From NCBI RefSeq assembly GCF_025938095.1, contig NZ_JAPCZF010000005.1, positions 1-64,000 of the forward strand: a stretch of DNA of 64,000 nt, in the 5' to 3' direction. The notes below the pieces were generated by a model that saw only the letters and a list, made by a program, of their open reading frames with translations, did not search any database and was not told where the DNA came from. Within the stretch, counting starts at the first letter, position 1; each line of letters starts with the position of its first letter. Shown piece after piece: positions 16,436 through 24,694 of the stretch. Source of the stretch: Novosphingobium sp. JCM 18896. GTDB lineage: Bacteria; Pseudomonadota; Alphaproteobacteria; Sphingomonadales; Sphingomonadaceae. The translations under genes and the position numbers were made by a program.

Positions 16436-18991
16436 ATGTCACGCTATTCGTCGCGCACCCGCGCGCACATTCTGCTGAGCGCCGCCGCGCTACTGGCCGC
16501 GAGCCCGGCCTGTGCCGAGGCGCCGGTTCAGGCCTACGACATGCCTTCGCAACCGCTGAGCGTGGCGCTTTCGGTGGCGGCGCAGCGGGCCGGCGTCTCG
16601 ATCATCGCGCCGAGCGAACTGGTCGAGGGCCGGCGTGCGCCAGCGATCAACGGCCGATACGAGCCGATCGACGCGATCCGGCACCTGCTCGAGGGCAGCG
16701 GCCTCGTCGTCGAGCGGGCGGGCGACAACTACGTGATCAAGCGCGCGGTCCGCGGCGACAATGGCGATGGTCCGTATGGGGCCTATGCCGATAGCGAGAT
16801 TGTCGTGACCGGCACGCGCATCCGCGGCGCACCGATCGCCTCGACGCTCGTGCGTCTCGATGCCGAAGCGGCGCGCAATGCGGGGCAGGCCTCGGTTGCC
16901 GATATCCTGCGCGCCGTGCCGCAGAATTTCGGAGGCGGGCAGAACCCCGGCATCGGCAACAACGTCCCCGAGGCCAACGGTTCGAACATCGGTGGCAGTT
17001 CGTCGATCAACCTGCGCGGCCTCGGCAGTGATGCCACCCTGACCCTGCTCAACGGTCGCCGGCTGCCCTATTCGGCGGCATTCCAGTCGGTCGATATCTC
17101 GGCCATTCCCCTGGATGCCGTCGATCGGATCGAGATCGTCGCCGACGGCGCCTCGGCGCTCTATGGTTCGGACGCGGTGGCGGGCGTCGCCAATATCGTC
17201 CTCAAGCGCGATTTCGACGGGGTTCGCACGAGCGCCCGGCTCGGCGCCTCGACCGACGGCGGCAACTTCCAGCAGCAGTACGATCTGGTCGGGGGCAAGG
17301 CCTGGAAGGACGGGGGTCTCCTCGTCGCCTACGAATTCGCGCGCAACACGCGCATCCTGTCGCGCCAGCGCGACTACGGCGCCGTCGTGCCCGGCGTGAC
17401 CTTCTTCCCGCTGATCAAACGTCATAGCGTGGTCGTCACCGGGTATCAGGACCTCGCGCCGGGCGTCACCCTGGCGCTCGACGCGCTCCATGGCCGGCGC
17501 TCCACGCAGACCGAATTTCCGCTCAATCCGGCCGGCGATCTTTCCGTCAGCCGCGCGGAGGCCAATACCGCTTCGCGGTCCTTCGTGCTGGCACCGTCGC
17601 TGAAGGCGGAGCTTGGCGGCGGTTGGCGCCTCCAGGCGAGCGCGATGTACGGCAAGGACCGCACCGTGTTCGGCACCGACCAGGTGCTCGGGGCCACCTT
17701 CATCGACGGCGGCGACGCCTGCTACTGCAATACCGGTTACGCGGCTGAGATCGGCGGTGATGGTCCGCTGTTCGCCCTGCCGGGCGGGGATGCTCAGCTG
17801 GCGATCGGGGCCGGATGGCGCAAGAATGTCCTGCGACGAAGCGCACCGCTCACGCCCAATCGCAACGTGCTGGGCAAGCAGGACAGCCGCTACGCCTACG
17901 GCGAGATCAACCTGCCCTTCGTCTCGCCGGACATGGGCGTCGGCGGGATCGCCCGGCTCAACCTGAGCGCGGCGCTCAGGCACGAGCGCTATCCGGGGAT
18001 CGACAACGTGACGACGCCCAAGATCGGCCTCATCTACGCGCCGGTCGATGGCTTCACGCTCAAGGGCTCCTGGGGCAAGTCGTTCCGCGCGCCGACGCTG
18101 CTGCAGCTGAACTCGGTCACGGGCGGCCTCGTATCGACCCCGGCAAGCTTCGGAGGAACCGGATTTGCGCCGGGCGCAACCGTGCTGTTCTTGAATGGCG
18201 GCAATTCGCAGTTGAAGCCCGAGCGGGCCGAGTCCTGGTCGGTGACCGCGGTGCTCGAACCCGCCCGCGGCTTGCGGCTAGAGGCCGGCGTCTTCCGCAC
18301 CAAGTACAAGGACCGCATCGTCACGCCGATCCTGCGAACGGTCCAGGCGCTGAGCAACCCGGACTTCGCCGACCTCGTCCTGCGCGCGCCGAGCCCGGCG
18401 CAGGTCGCCGCGGCCCTCGCTTCGGTTGACGTGCTCACCAACACGGTCGGCGGCATCATCCCGGCCAATATCGCGGCCATCGTCAACAATGCCTACGCCA
18501 ATGCCGCGGGCCAGACGATCGAGGGCGTGGACATGCTCGCGAGCTACGCGGGCGAGCTCGCCGGCGGGGCGCTATCGCTCTCGGCCAATGCGAGCCTGCT
18601 CGACAGCGAGCAGCAGCGCGGTCCTGGCCAATCCCTGACCGACCTGGCGGGCACGATCTTCAACCCACCAAACTTCCGCGGGAGGCTGACCGCCGCCTGG
18701 GCGAAAGGACCGGTCAATCTCTCGGCGGCGGCCAACCATATCGACGGCGTGCGCGACACGCGCTTCGTGCCCGAACGGGGCGTGCGCGGCATGACGACAT
18801 TCGATTTTGCGGTCCGATTGAAGCCGGGCGGCGCCGCGCGCGGTTTCGATCTGCTGCTCGCGGTCGAGAATGCCTTCAACCAGAAACCGGCCCCGATCCG
18901 CACGACGCTGTTCTACGATTCCCCATACGATTCCACGAACTATTCTCCGACCGGGCGCTTCGTCAGCCTCACCCTGGCGAAAACGTGGTGA
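16436..18991 (+). CDS. TonB-dependent receptor with N-terminal STN signalling domain (lasso-peptide locus)
   Basis: 851 residues: signal peptide (LLSAAALLAASPACA), STN domain (YDMPSQPLSVALSVAAQRAG to about residue 100), TonB box-like EIVVTGTRI, plug (VADILRAVPQNF, INLRGLGSDATLTLLNGRR, IEIVADGASALYGSDAVAGV) and a 22-strand barrel ending in VSLTLAKTW with terminal aromatic Trp. An STN domain means it signals to FecR as well as importing. It overlaps the isopeptidase gene by 7 bp, so the imported ligand is probably the lasso peptide, as in astexin- and benenodin-type loci. Possible siderophore use is not excluded. Confidence 0.9.
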   Translation: MSRYSSRTRAHILLSAAALLAASPACAEAPVQAYDMPSQPLSVALSVAAQRAGVSIIAPSELVEGRRAPAINGRYEPIDAIRHLLEGSGLVVERAGDNYVIKRAVRGDNGDGPYGAYADSEIVVTGTRIRGAPIASTLVRLDAEAARNAGQASVADILRAVPQNFGGGQNPGIGNNVPEANGSNIGGSSSINLRGLGSDATLTLLNGRRLPYSAAFQSVDISAIPLDAVDRIEIVADGASALYGSDAVAGVANIVLKRDFDGVRTSARLGASTDGGNFQQQYDLVGGKAWKDGGLLVAYEFARNTRILSRQRDYGAVVPGVTFFPLIKRHSVVVTGYQDLAPGVTLALDALHGRRSTQTEFPLNPAGDLSVSRAEANTASRSFVLAPSLKAELGGGWRLQASAMYGKDRTVFGTDQVLGATFIDGGDACYCNTGYAAEIGGDGPLFALPGGDAQLAIGAGWRKNVLRRSAPLTPNRNVLGKQDSRYAYGEINLPFVSPDMGVGGIARLNLSAALRHERYPGIDNVTTPKIGLIYAPVDGFTLKGSWGKSFRAPTLLQLNSVTGGLVSTPASFGGTGFAPGATVLFLNGGNSQLKPERAESWSVTAVLEPARGLRLEAGVFRTKYKDRIVTPILRTVQALSNPDFADLVLRAPSPAQVAAALASVDVLTNTVGGIIPANIAAIVNNAYANAAGQTIEGVDMLASYAGELAGGALSLSANASLLDSEQQRGPGQSLTDLAGTIFNPPNFRGRLTAAWAKGPVNLSAAANHIDGVRDTRFVPERGVRGMTTFDFAVRLKPGGAARGFDLLLAVENAFNQKPAPIRTTLFYDSPYDSTNYSPTGRFVSLTLAKTW

Positions 18992-21168
18992 GCGCGGTGC
19001 TGGCGCGGCGGCTATCGCTCGCTCTTCCGCTGATGTCCTGGGGGGCGCTATCGTGCTCGGCGCCGGCCCTCGCTGCCTGCGAGCGGCTGCTGCCTGAAAT
19101 CGCGGCGCCGATGACGGTGGGGCAGAAGCGCCGCGTGACCCCGGAAGACCTCGTGGGCCTTCGCGACATCGGCGCTACCGACGTCTCCTATGCCATCGGC
19201 GACAGTCCGCTCGCCGTCTCGCCCGACGGCAAGCGGCTCGCTTTCGTCATCACGCAAGGCGATGCCGCGGCCAATCGCCACTGCCGCGCGCTCGTCGTCC
19301 TCGATCTCGTCCAAGGAGCAGAGCCGCATGTCATCGACAGCGGCGGCGAGTTCATGACCATGATGAATCCGACGCGCGGATCGCTGATCGCAACCGGAGC
19401 GCCCGAGGTCGTCACGCCGATGTGGTCGCCTGACGGACAGAGCCTCGCCTTTCGCAAGCGGATCGATGGTCGGACCGAAGCATGGATCGCCTCGGCGGAC
19501 GGTAGCGGAGCGCGCCGGATAGCGCGGTTGGAGGTCGACGTCGAAGCGCTCGCCTGGAGCGCCGATGGCGCCCGGCTCGTGCTCGCATCGCGGCCCGGCC
19601 TTGCCGCGCAGGCGCGGGGCCTCGATCGCGAGGGCCTGACTGGCTATCTCTACGACGCGCGGGTCTCGCCGAACGAATCCGCTCGGCCGCTACTGGCCGT
19701 GGGCGAACCGCTTGTCTTTCGGACGATCGACATCGCGAGCCAAGCACTCGGCGATGCCGGCGCCGACGACGTTTTGCGCGTGCCACCGGTTCTCGATCCG
19801 ACACGGGTGTGGTCCCCCGTCATTGTCTCCGCGGAAGGTCTCTCGGCGCGGCTTGTGAGCGATGACAAGCCGGGCGGTCCGATGCGGATCTCGATTTTTG
19901 GCACGCCCGCTGGAACTGGCGCATCGCCTGTTTGCCTGGCCGAGCACTGCACAGGCTCGATCCGCTCGCTGCTGTGGCTCGGCGACCAGCTTTTTTACCT
20001 GCGACGGGAAGGCTGGGCCTGGGAAACGACCGTGCTCTACGCTTGGCGACCCGATCGCGGACAGCCGCGGCGCGTGATGGCCACGACCGATGCCGTTCAC
20101 GGCTGCGTCCCGGCACAGCGGCGTATCCTTTGCCTCGTAGAGACCGCGACGACGCCGCGGCGGATCGTGTCGATCGACGCGGCTAGCGGGGCGCGTAGTC
20201 CGGTTTACGATCCCAATCCCGAATTCGCGGGCATCGCGCTGGGCGAAGTGAAGCGGCTCAAGTTCCGCAATCAATTCGGCATCGAGGCCTGGGGCGATCT
20301 CGCGCTGCCGCCGGGTTACGCGGGTGGGCGGCTGCCGCTGGTCGTGGTGCAGTACAACAGCCGAGGTTTCTTACGCGGCGGCACGGGAGACGATTATCCT
20401 GTCCATGCCTTCGCCGCGCGCGGTTTTGCCGTCTTGAGCTTCGAACGTCCGGCCGCGGCCGGGACACACAGGCGTGATCGGGCGGTAGGAACGCCGGCCA
20501 GTGGGGAATCAGTCAATCGTCCCAATGTCGAAGGTTGGGTGGACCGTCGCTCGCTGCTCGGAGCGGTCGAGGGACTGGTGGCTCAGGCGATAGAGCTGGG
20601 CGTGGCCGATCCTCGGCGGATCGGCATTACGGGCCTCAGCGACGGTGCGACGACGAGCGCCTTTGCCCTGGTCAATTCGCGGACTTTCGCGGCCGCGGCG
20701 ATCAGCAGCTGTTGCACAGAGCCCAACACGGTCATGGTCCAGAGCGGTCCGGCGCGGGCCCGGCAGCTGCTGCTCGACGGCTTTCCGCCACTCGGCCCGG
20801 GCGACGCCGACTTCTGGCAGCCCATGTCGGTCTCGCGCAATGCGGACAGGATCGCCGCTCCGATCCTGATGCAGCTCGCCGACCGCGAATATCTGCTCGG
20901 TCTCGAGACATGGGCGGCGCTCAAGCAGGCGGGCAAGCCCGTCGAAATGTACGTCTATCCCGACGAATATCACAACAGGTGGCAGCCCGTGCACCGTCTC
21001 GCTACCTACGTCCGCAGCCTCGACTGGTTCGACTATTGGCTCGCCGGCAAGCGCGATGCCGACCCGGCTAAAGCCGCGCAGTACGAGCGGTGGGACGCGC
21101 TTCGACGGTTGCGCGACGCCGGTGCGGATCACGCGGCAGCAAATCCCGCGCGCCCGGATATGGACTAG
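18985..21168 (+). CDS. atxE: Lasso peptide isopeptidase (Atxe2 family, S9-like serine hydrolase)
   Basis: 727 residues: signal peptide (LSLALPLMSWGALSCSAPALA), an open beta-propeller domain with repeated SPDG motifs (LAVSPDGKRLAFVIT, MWSPDGQSLAFRKR) and a C-terminal alpha/beta-hydrolase. Likely triad: Ser552 in GLSDGATT, Asp633 in LADREYLLG and His663 in DEYHNRW. Family members open the isopeptide bond of threaded lasso peptides encoded beside them. GTG 18985 or GTG 18988 starts it, the latter in a GTGA overlap with the receptor stop. The substrate should be the products of the genes at 23816-23944 and 23619-23744. Confidence 0.88.
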   Translation: MVSAVLARRLSLALPLMSWGALSCSAPALAACERLLPEIAAPMTVGQKRRVTPEDLVGLRDIGATDVSYAIGDSPLAVSPDGKRLAFVITQGDAAANRHCRALVVLDLVQGAEPHVIDSGGEFMTMMNPTRGSLIATGAPEVVTPMWSPDGQSLAFRKRIDGRTEAWIASADGSGARRIARLEVDVEALAWSADGARLVLASRPGLAAQARGLDREGLTGYLYDARVSPNESARPLLAVGEPLVFRTIDIASQALGDAGADDVLRVPPVLDPTRVWSPVIVSAEGLSARLVSDDKPGGPMRISIFGTPAGTGASPVCLAEHCTGSIRSLLWLGDQLFYLRREGWAWETTVLYAWRPDRGQPRRVMATTDAVHGCVPAQRRILCLVETATTPRRIVSIDAASGARSPVYDPNPEFAGIALGEVKRLKFRNQFGIEAWGDLALPPGYAGGRLPLVVVQYNSRGFLRGGTGDDYPVHAFAARGFAVLSFERPAAAGTHRRDRAVGTPASGESVNRPNVEGWVDRRSLLGAVEGLVAQAIELGVADPRRIGITGLSDGATTSAFALVNSRTFAAAAISSCCTEPNTVMVQSGPARARQLLLDGFPPLGPGDADFWQPMSVSRNADRIAAPILMQLADREYLLGLETWAALKQAGKPVEMYVYPDEYHNRWQPVHRLATYVRSLDWFDYWLAGKRDADPAKAAQYERWDALRRLRDAGADHAAANPARPDMD

Positions 21169-21183
21169 CCCGGGTGCGGAGGA

Positions 21184-21229
21184 GAGGCGTGGGTCGGCGC
21201 GAAGCTCATAGCGTTCGGACCCACGCCTC
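21184..21229. terminator. 12-bp inverted repeat between convergent isopeptidase and cyclase genes
   Basis: GAGGCGTGGGTC (21184-21195) and GACCCACGCCTC (21218-21229) pair perfectly across 22 bases. The right arm lies within the last codons of the cyclase gene. No clear T-tract on either side, so it may attenuate colliding transcription rather than act as a canonical terminator. Confidence 0.4.
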
Positions 21230-22942
21230 GACATCGGCGACCTTGAGCAACTGGCCGTGCTCGTGCCTTCGAACCGGGCCAATGCCGGCGAGGACGCGCT
21301 CGGCCGCGGTCTTGTCGAGCAAACCTTCGGCGGCCAGGGCTCCGCCCAGCAGCAGGTCGCGCAACACGGCGCGATTGGTCTCGAAGACCTTGGCCACGAA
21401 GCTATCGGGCGATCCCTTGCCTCGGCGCCATGCGACATGGGCGGGCACGTGCCTTGCCAGCGCGCGGCGCGCGATCGCCCGGTTGTTGCCGCGCTCGAAC
21501 CAGCGCCAGGTGGGGATGGCGAGCGCGCATTCGACGATGGGCAGAGCGATCAGCGGCGACCATTCGGCTATGTCGCCGTCGAAGGATTCGAGCAGGTTCT
21601 CGACCGCGATCATGAAGCCGATATGTCCGGCCGATCCCGGCAGCGCGCCGCGCGGCGTCTCGAGCCAGCGATGGCGGGGCGGGCCAGCGCGCTCGGCGGC
21701 CTCGGTCGTCACGAACATCGTGTCGATCGGCCAGCGGTAATCAGGCGATCGCAGCCAGGCGCGGCGAAAGGCCCGGCCCAGGACCGTGAACAGGCTGGCC
21801 TCGGTGAGCTCAGCGATCTCCGCGGCGGTCTTGAGCGCCCCAGTGCCGAACCCTTCCCGTCGCAATCGATCGGCGACAGGGACGACCGACTGCATCGCGC
21901 AGAACAGGTTGTCGCCGCCGCCGCCGTCGAGAATGCCTTGCGCGCCCAGGCGCGCGGCGATGCCTTGTCGTGCAGCGCGGCTAGCCTGGGCGAAGGATCG
22001 CGCGAGCGGTCGCGGTTGGCCCTTGTAGAGCGAAATCGTGACGTCGACCTTGGCGAGGTCGCGTTCGATTTCCCGGTAGGGAACTTCCAAAGCGGCCGCG
22101 ACGGCCGTCGCAAAATGGCTCTCGTCGCCGGCCGGATCGTTGGAACCGATGTTGACGCAGGTCATGCGCGTGCCCGTCGCCGCGACGAGCGCGGCCAAAT
22201 AGGAGGAATCGAGCCCTCCCGACAGCATGACGACAACATGATCGAGATCCTCGATCTGTGCGGCGACGCTCGTTCGAGCCGTCTGCCAGAGATGGTCGGC
22301 GAGTTCCTCTGGACATCGCCGGTCGCGCTTTCCGGCGGCATGCCAGGGAGACCAGCAGGGATCGATCGATACCGTGCGGTTCGTGAGTGTCAGGCGGGTG
22401 CCGCCCAGCAGTTCGCTGACGCCCTCGACGCAGGTGCGCTCCTGGCGCAGTCCCGATGTCATAAGGTGCGAGGCGATGGCATCCCAGTCGGGAGCAGGGC
22501 GCGTCTGCAGGCAGGTCTCGAGGAGGGCGAGGTCGGACGCGAGCACGTGGAGCCCGCCCCGCTCGACGTGAAGGCAGGGCAGGTCGCTGAAGGGCGGGCG
22601 GATTACCGTCACCGATCCATCAGCGGCGAGGAAGCCGAGGAAGTCGCCCCAGAAGTTCTCGATGAGATCCCGGCCGCGGGTGGCGAGAATTGTGCCCGTT
22701 TCGTCCGGCGAGAACGAGGTTGCGGCCGACATTGCGCCCGATCGTCGGTGTGTGCGTCCGAGGACCATACCCGCATCGTGCGCGAGCCACGCGCGGCGAC
22801 CGCCTTGGGCAAAGAGTGCGAGGCCGGGCGCCGTGAAGGTACTTTCGAGCCCGGCGACGGCGAGCGCTCGATCCTGGATCGGGCGTCTCAGGCCGTAAGC
22901 GTCGGTCTCTCCAATGACGGCGATGTAGCGGGGGTGTCTCAT
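21206..22942 (-). CDS. atxC: Lasso peptide cyclase (asparagine synthetase-like, protein C)
   Basis: 578 residues. The C-terminal half is an ATP-pyrophosphatase domain with the PP-loop VMLSGGLDSSYLAALVA, used to adenylate the Glu/Asp side chain of the core before macrolactam formation. The N-terminal glutaminase-like half lacks the nucleophilic Cys2 (it begins MRHPRYIAVIG), as expected for lasso cyclases rather than true AsnB. The start is ATG 22942, overlapping the B-gene stop in ATGA. It is last in the order A1, A2, B, C. Confidence 0.9.
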   Translation of the reverse strand: MRHPRYIAVIGETDAYGLRRPIQDRALAVAGLESTFTAPGLALFAQGGRRAWLAHDAGMVLGRTHRRSGAMSAATSFSPDETGTILATRGRDLIENFWGDFLGFLAADGSVTVIRPPFSDLPCLHVERGGLHVLASDLALLETCLQTRPAPDWDAIASHLMTSGLRQERTCVEGVSELLGGTRLTLTNRTVSIDPCWSPWHAAGKRDRRCPEELADHLWQTARTSVAAQIEDLDHVVVMLSGGLDSSYLAALVAATGTRMTCVNIGSNDPAGDESHFATAVAAALEVPYREIERDLAKVDVTISLYKGQPRPLARSFAQASRAARQGIAARLGAQGILDGGGGDNLFCAMQSVVPVADRLRREGFGTGALKTAAEIAELTEASLFTVLGRAFRRAWLRSPDYRWPIDTMFVTTEAAERAGPPRHRWLETPRGALPGSAGHIGFMIAVENLLESFDGDIAEWSPLIALPIVECALAIPTWRWFERGNNRAIARRALARHVPAHVAWRRGKGSPDSFVAKVFETNRAVLRDLLLGGALAAEGLLDKTAAERVLAGIGPVRRHEHGQLLKVADVEAWVRTL

Positions 22943-23565
22943 GCGCGGTGGATCGGGGCATAGCTGCGCACCCGCTCGTACCGGTCGTTGACGAGGCTGC
23001 CATCGCACTCGACCCAGCAATGCGCTCGGAAGGGACCCATGCGCACCCCGACGACTAGTTCCGGGCGGTGGCCGCGCGCCGCGAGGTGGGTCGCCAATGC
23101 CAACGAGTGGGGCAGGCACTGGTTGTGCGGCGTGATGAACAGCGCGAGCCGCGCGAAATCCCGCGCTATTTGGGAAAGTTCGCCGGTCGGCGGCGCGCGG
23201 CGCGCAGCGCGGCGACGGGCGTGACGTAACGCCTCGAGCCCGCCGGCGAGGCCATCGCGGCGTAGGCAACGTCGGGCCGTCCATATGCCGCTGGCAAGCG
23301 CCGCCATGCGCCGGACATCGGCGGACCGGGTGGCGGCCTGGTCGAGCTGGCTAGCCGTTGCGATCGCACCGGGGCAGGGCGGCGATACCGTGAGGCGCCG
23401 TCGCTCGAGCAAGGCGACCTGGTCCGGATCCGGAGTGCCGGCGAGCGCGGCCCGCCAGGCCGCCTCGGTCTCCCGGCCGAGGCAGAAATAGCGGTCGGCC
23501 GCGACGTCGAGGAACACGAAACGATCCTGGACTTCGCAGAAGGACAATGTCGAAGTTTGAGACAT
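22939..23565 (-). CDS. atxB: Lasso peptide B protein: RRE (PqqD-like) fused to leader peptidase
   Basis: 208 residues. Residues 1 to about 75 are a PqqD-like recognition element that binds the leader (RFVFLDVAADRYFCLGRE). Residues about 85-208 are the transglutaminase-like cysteine protease with Cys150 (NQCLPHSLAL), His182 (FRAHCWVE) and Asp194 (LVNDRY), which removes the leader. Proteobacterial lasso clusters usually carry this fused form, whereas Gram-positive ones split it. It lies 53 bp downstream of the second precursor gene and overlaps atxC by 4 bp. Confidence 0.9.
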   Translation of the reverse strand: MSQTSTLSFCEVQDRFVFLDVAADRYFCLGRETEAAWRAALAGTPDPDQVALLERRRLTVSPPCPGAIATASQLDQAATRSADVRRMAALASGIWTARRCLRRDGLAGGLEALRHARRRAARRAPPTGELSQIARDFARLALFITPHNQCLPHSLALATHLAARGHRPELVVGVRMGPFRAHCWVECDGSLVNDRYERVRSYAPIHRA

Positions 23566-23618
23566 GGCGGACGTGCCTTTGTGGCGACGCGGGCGGGGCA
23601 GGCCCGCCCGCGGGGGCG

Positions 23619-23744
23619 CTAATCGTCTTCGAGACCCGCGACGACCATCCCGAGAACTTCCTCGGCGATGAAGCCGATCGGCCCGAGGGTTTCGCGCGAT
23701 GCGATACCGAGCTCGATGACGTCGGGCTCTTCCTGGCGGTCCAT
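23619..23744 (-). CDS. atxA2: Lasso peptide precursor A2
   Basis: A 41-residue precursor preceded by GGAGG. The leader is MDRQEEPDVIELGIASRETL (residues 1-20), with the required Thr at position -2 (T19). The predicted core is residues 21-41: GPIGFIAEE, then VLGMVVAGLEDD. Gly21 would form the macrolactam with Glu at core position 8 or 9. The tail is hydrophobic and ends Glu-Asp-Asp. Leader motif IELGxASxET and core start GPIG are shared with A1, so both should be handled by the same B and C proteins. It lies 53 bp before atxB. Confidence 0.88.
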   Translation of the reverse strand: MDRQEEPDVIELGIASRETLGPIGFIAEEVLGMVVAGLEDD

Positions 23745-23815
23745 GTCAGACCTCCTTTTGCTGGGTTGGGAGGCAAAGGGCGCGCGGGGCACAGGCTCCG
23801 CGCGCCCCCGGGCGG

Positions 23816-23944
23816 TCAGTCGTCGGTCAGACCCTGCTGAAGCGAGGCGATCTGCTCGTCGTAGAACACGCCGATGGGGCCCTGGGTCTCGACGCTGGCG
23901 GTGCCGAGCTCGATCAGGTCGGCGGTGTCGTGTTCACGTTCCAT
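23816..23944 (-). CDS. atxA1: Lasso peptide precursor A1
   Basis: A 42-residue precursor preceded by GGAAAG. The leader is residues 1-21 (MEREHDTADLIELGTASVET, then Q) with Thr20 at -2. The predicted core is residues 22-42: GPIGVFYDE, then QIASLQQGLTDD. Gly22 would cyclise to Asp or Glu at core position 8 or 9. It is first in the A1, A2, B, C order and has a 111-bp AT-rich region upstream. The ending Thr-Asp-Asp resembles other sphingomonad lasso peptides with acidic C termini. I do not recognise the core as one already characterised. Confidence 0.88.
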   Translation of the reverse strand: MEREHDTADLIELGTASVETQGPIGVFYDEQIASLQQGLTDD

Positions 23945-24001
23945 CACATCTTTCCTTTCGAGTTTGCCGCGACTCTGCGGCAGTTCGAATGATAGATGGC
24001 T

Positions 24002-24018
24002 CGTTCTCTGTAAGAACG
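24002..24018. promoter_or_regulatory. Inverted repeat upstream of the lasso precursor genes
   Basis: CGTTCT-CTGTA-AGAACG, 6-bp perfect arms, 58 bp before the A1 start and inside the only AT-rich stretch of the cluster. It is a good candidate operator for the GntR regulator encoded just upstream. A second dyad, GCCGC-GACTCT-GCGGC, lies near 23967. Confidence 0.4.
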
Positions 24019-24054
24019 TAGTTATTGATTTATAACAATAATATATTCCGACTA

Positions 24055-24654
24055 TCAAATTGGCGTGCTGGGCTTCAGCAGGGCCGCGACGATTGCGGCC
24101 ACCTCCTTCTGCCGGCGCCGGTGATAGCGTGCCATCAGCTTGGTTAGGTCAGCCACAGCACTGCTCGACCAGGCCGCGACCAGCGCCGCATGCTCCTTGT
24201 CGTGATCGGCGAACAGGTATCGTTCAACGAGCCGGGCCCGGTGGAGTCGATCGCTCGTCTGGTGAAGGAGGGCGCCGTATTCCGCATTGGTCGCGGCGGC
24301 GATCTCGTCGAATAGCGCGCGAGGCTCCTGCCCGAGGTCGGTCGGTGGGGGCCTCGTCGGGATCCTCGGACGCAGGTTCCGAAGCACGGTGGCGACGAGA
24401 TCCGCGTTCAGGCCATAGAGTTCGCGCAAGGCTCCCTCGCTCGGAATGGGGATCTTGAACCCCTCGCGCGGCCAGGCTTCGATCAGACGCTCGCCGAGCA
24501 TCTGGTGAAGCGCGTCGCGCACCGGTGTCGCGCTCATGCCGAGCCTTCGCGCGATCTGCGCGGGGTCGAGCCTGGCGCCTGGCTGCCATTCGCCGCAGAC
24601 GATCTGCTCCTTGAGCAGATGGTAGGCGAGCTGAGTGGTACGGCCCGGGCTCAT
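24055..24654 (-). CDS. GntR-family transcriptional regulator (FCD-like)
   Basis: 199 residues: N-terminal winged helix (LAYHLLKEQIVCGEWQPGAR, IARRLGMSATPVRDALHQM) and a helical C-terminal effector domain (LYGLNADLVATVL, HDKEHAALVAAW). GntR genes are common beside sphingomonad lasso clusters. It lies 41 bp after phyH and 111 bp before the A1 precursor, all on one strand, so it may be co-transcribed with the quorum-sensing genes and control the precursor promoter. The effector is unknown. Confidence 0.85.
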   Translation of the reverse strand: MSPGRTTQLAYHLLKEQIVCGEWQPGARLDPAQIARRLGMSATPVRDALHQMLGERLIEAWPREGFKIPIPSEGALRELYGLNADLVATVLRNLRPRIPTRPPPTDLGQEPRALFDEIAAATNAEYGALLHQTSDRLHRARLVERYLFADHDKEHAALVAAWSSSAVADLTKLMARYHRRRQKEVAAIVAALLKPSTPI

Positions 24655-24694
24655 GCGCAGCTTCTCGTCTCAGGCGCGTACCCACTTGTCATGC

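Noticed and set aside
16490..17983. 497-codon - strand open frame
   Set aside because: Antisense to the STN-type TonB receptor; no recognisable protein features.
21206..22942. Glutamine-hydrolysing asparagine synthetase (AsnB)
   Set aside because: The N-terminal nucleophilic Cys is missing, and the gene is coupled to an RRE-protease and two lasso precursors.
21257..22963. 568-codon + strand open frame
   Set aside because: Antisense to the lasso cyclase, which has a PP-loop and correct cluster position.
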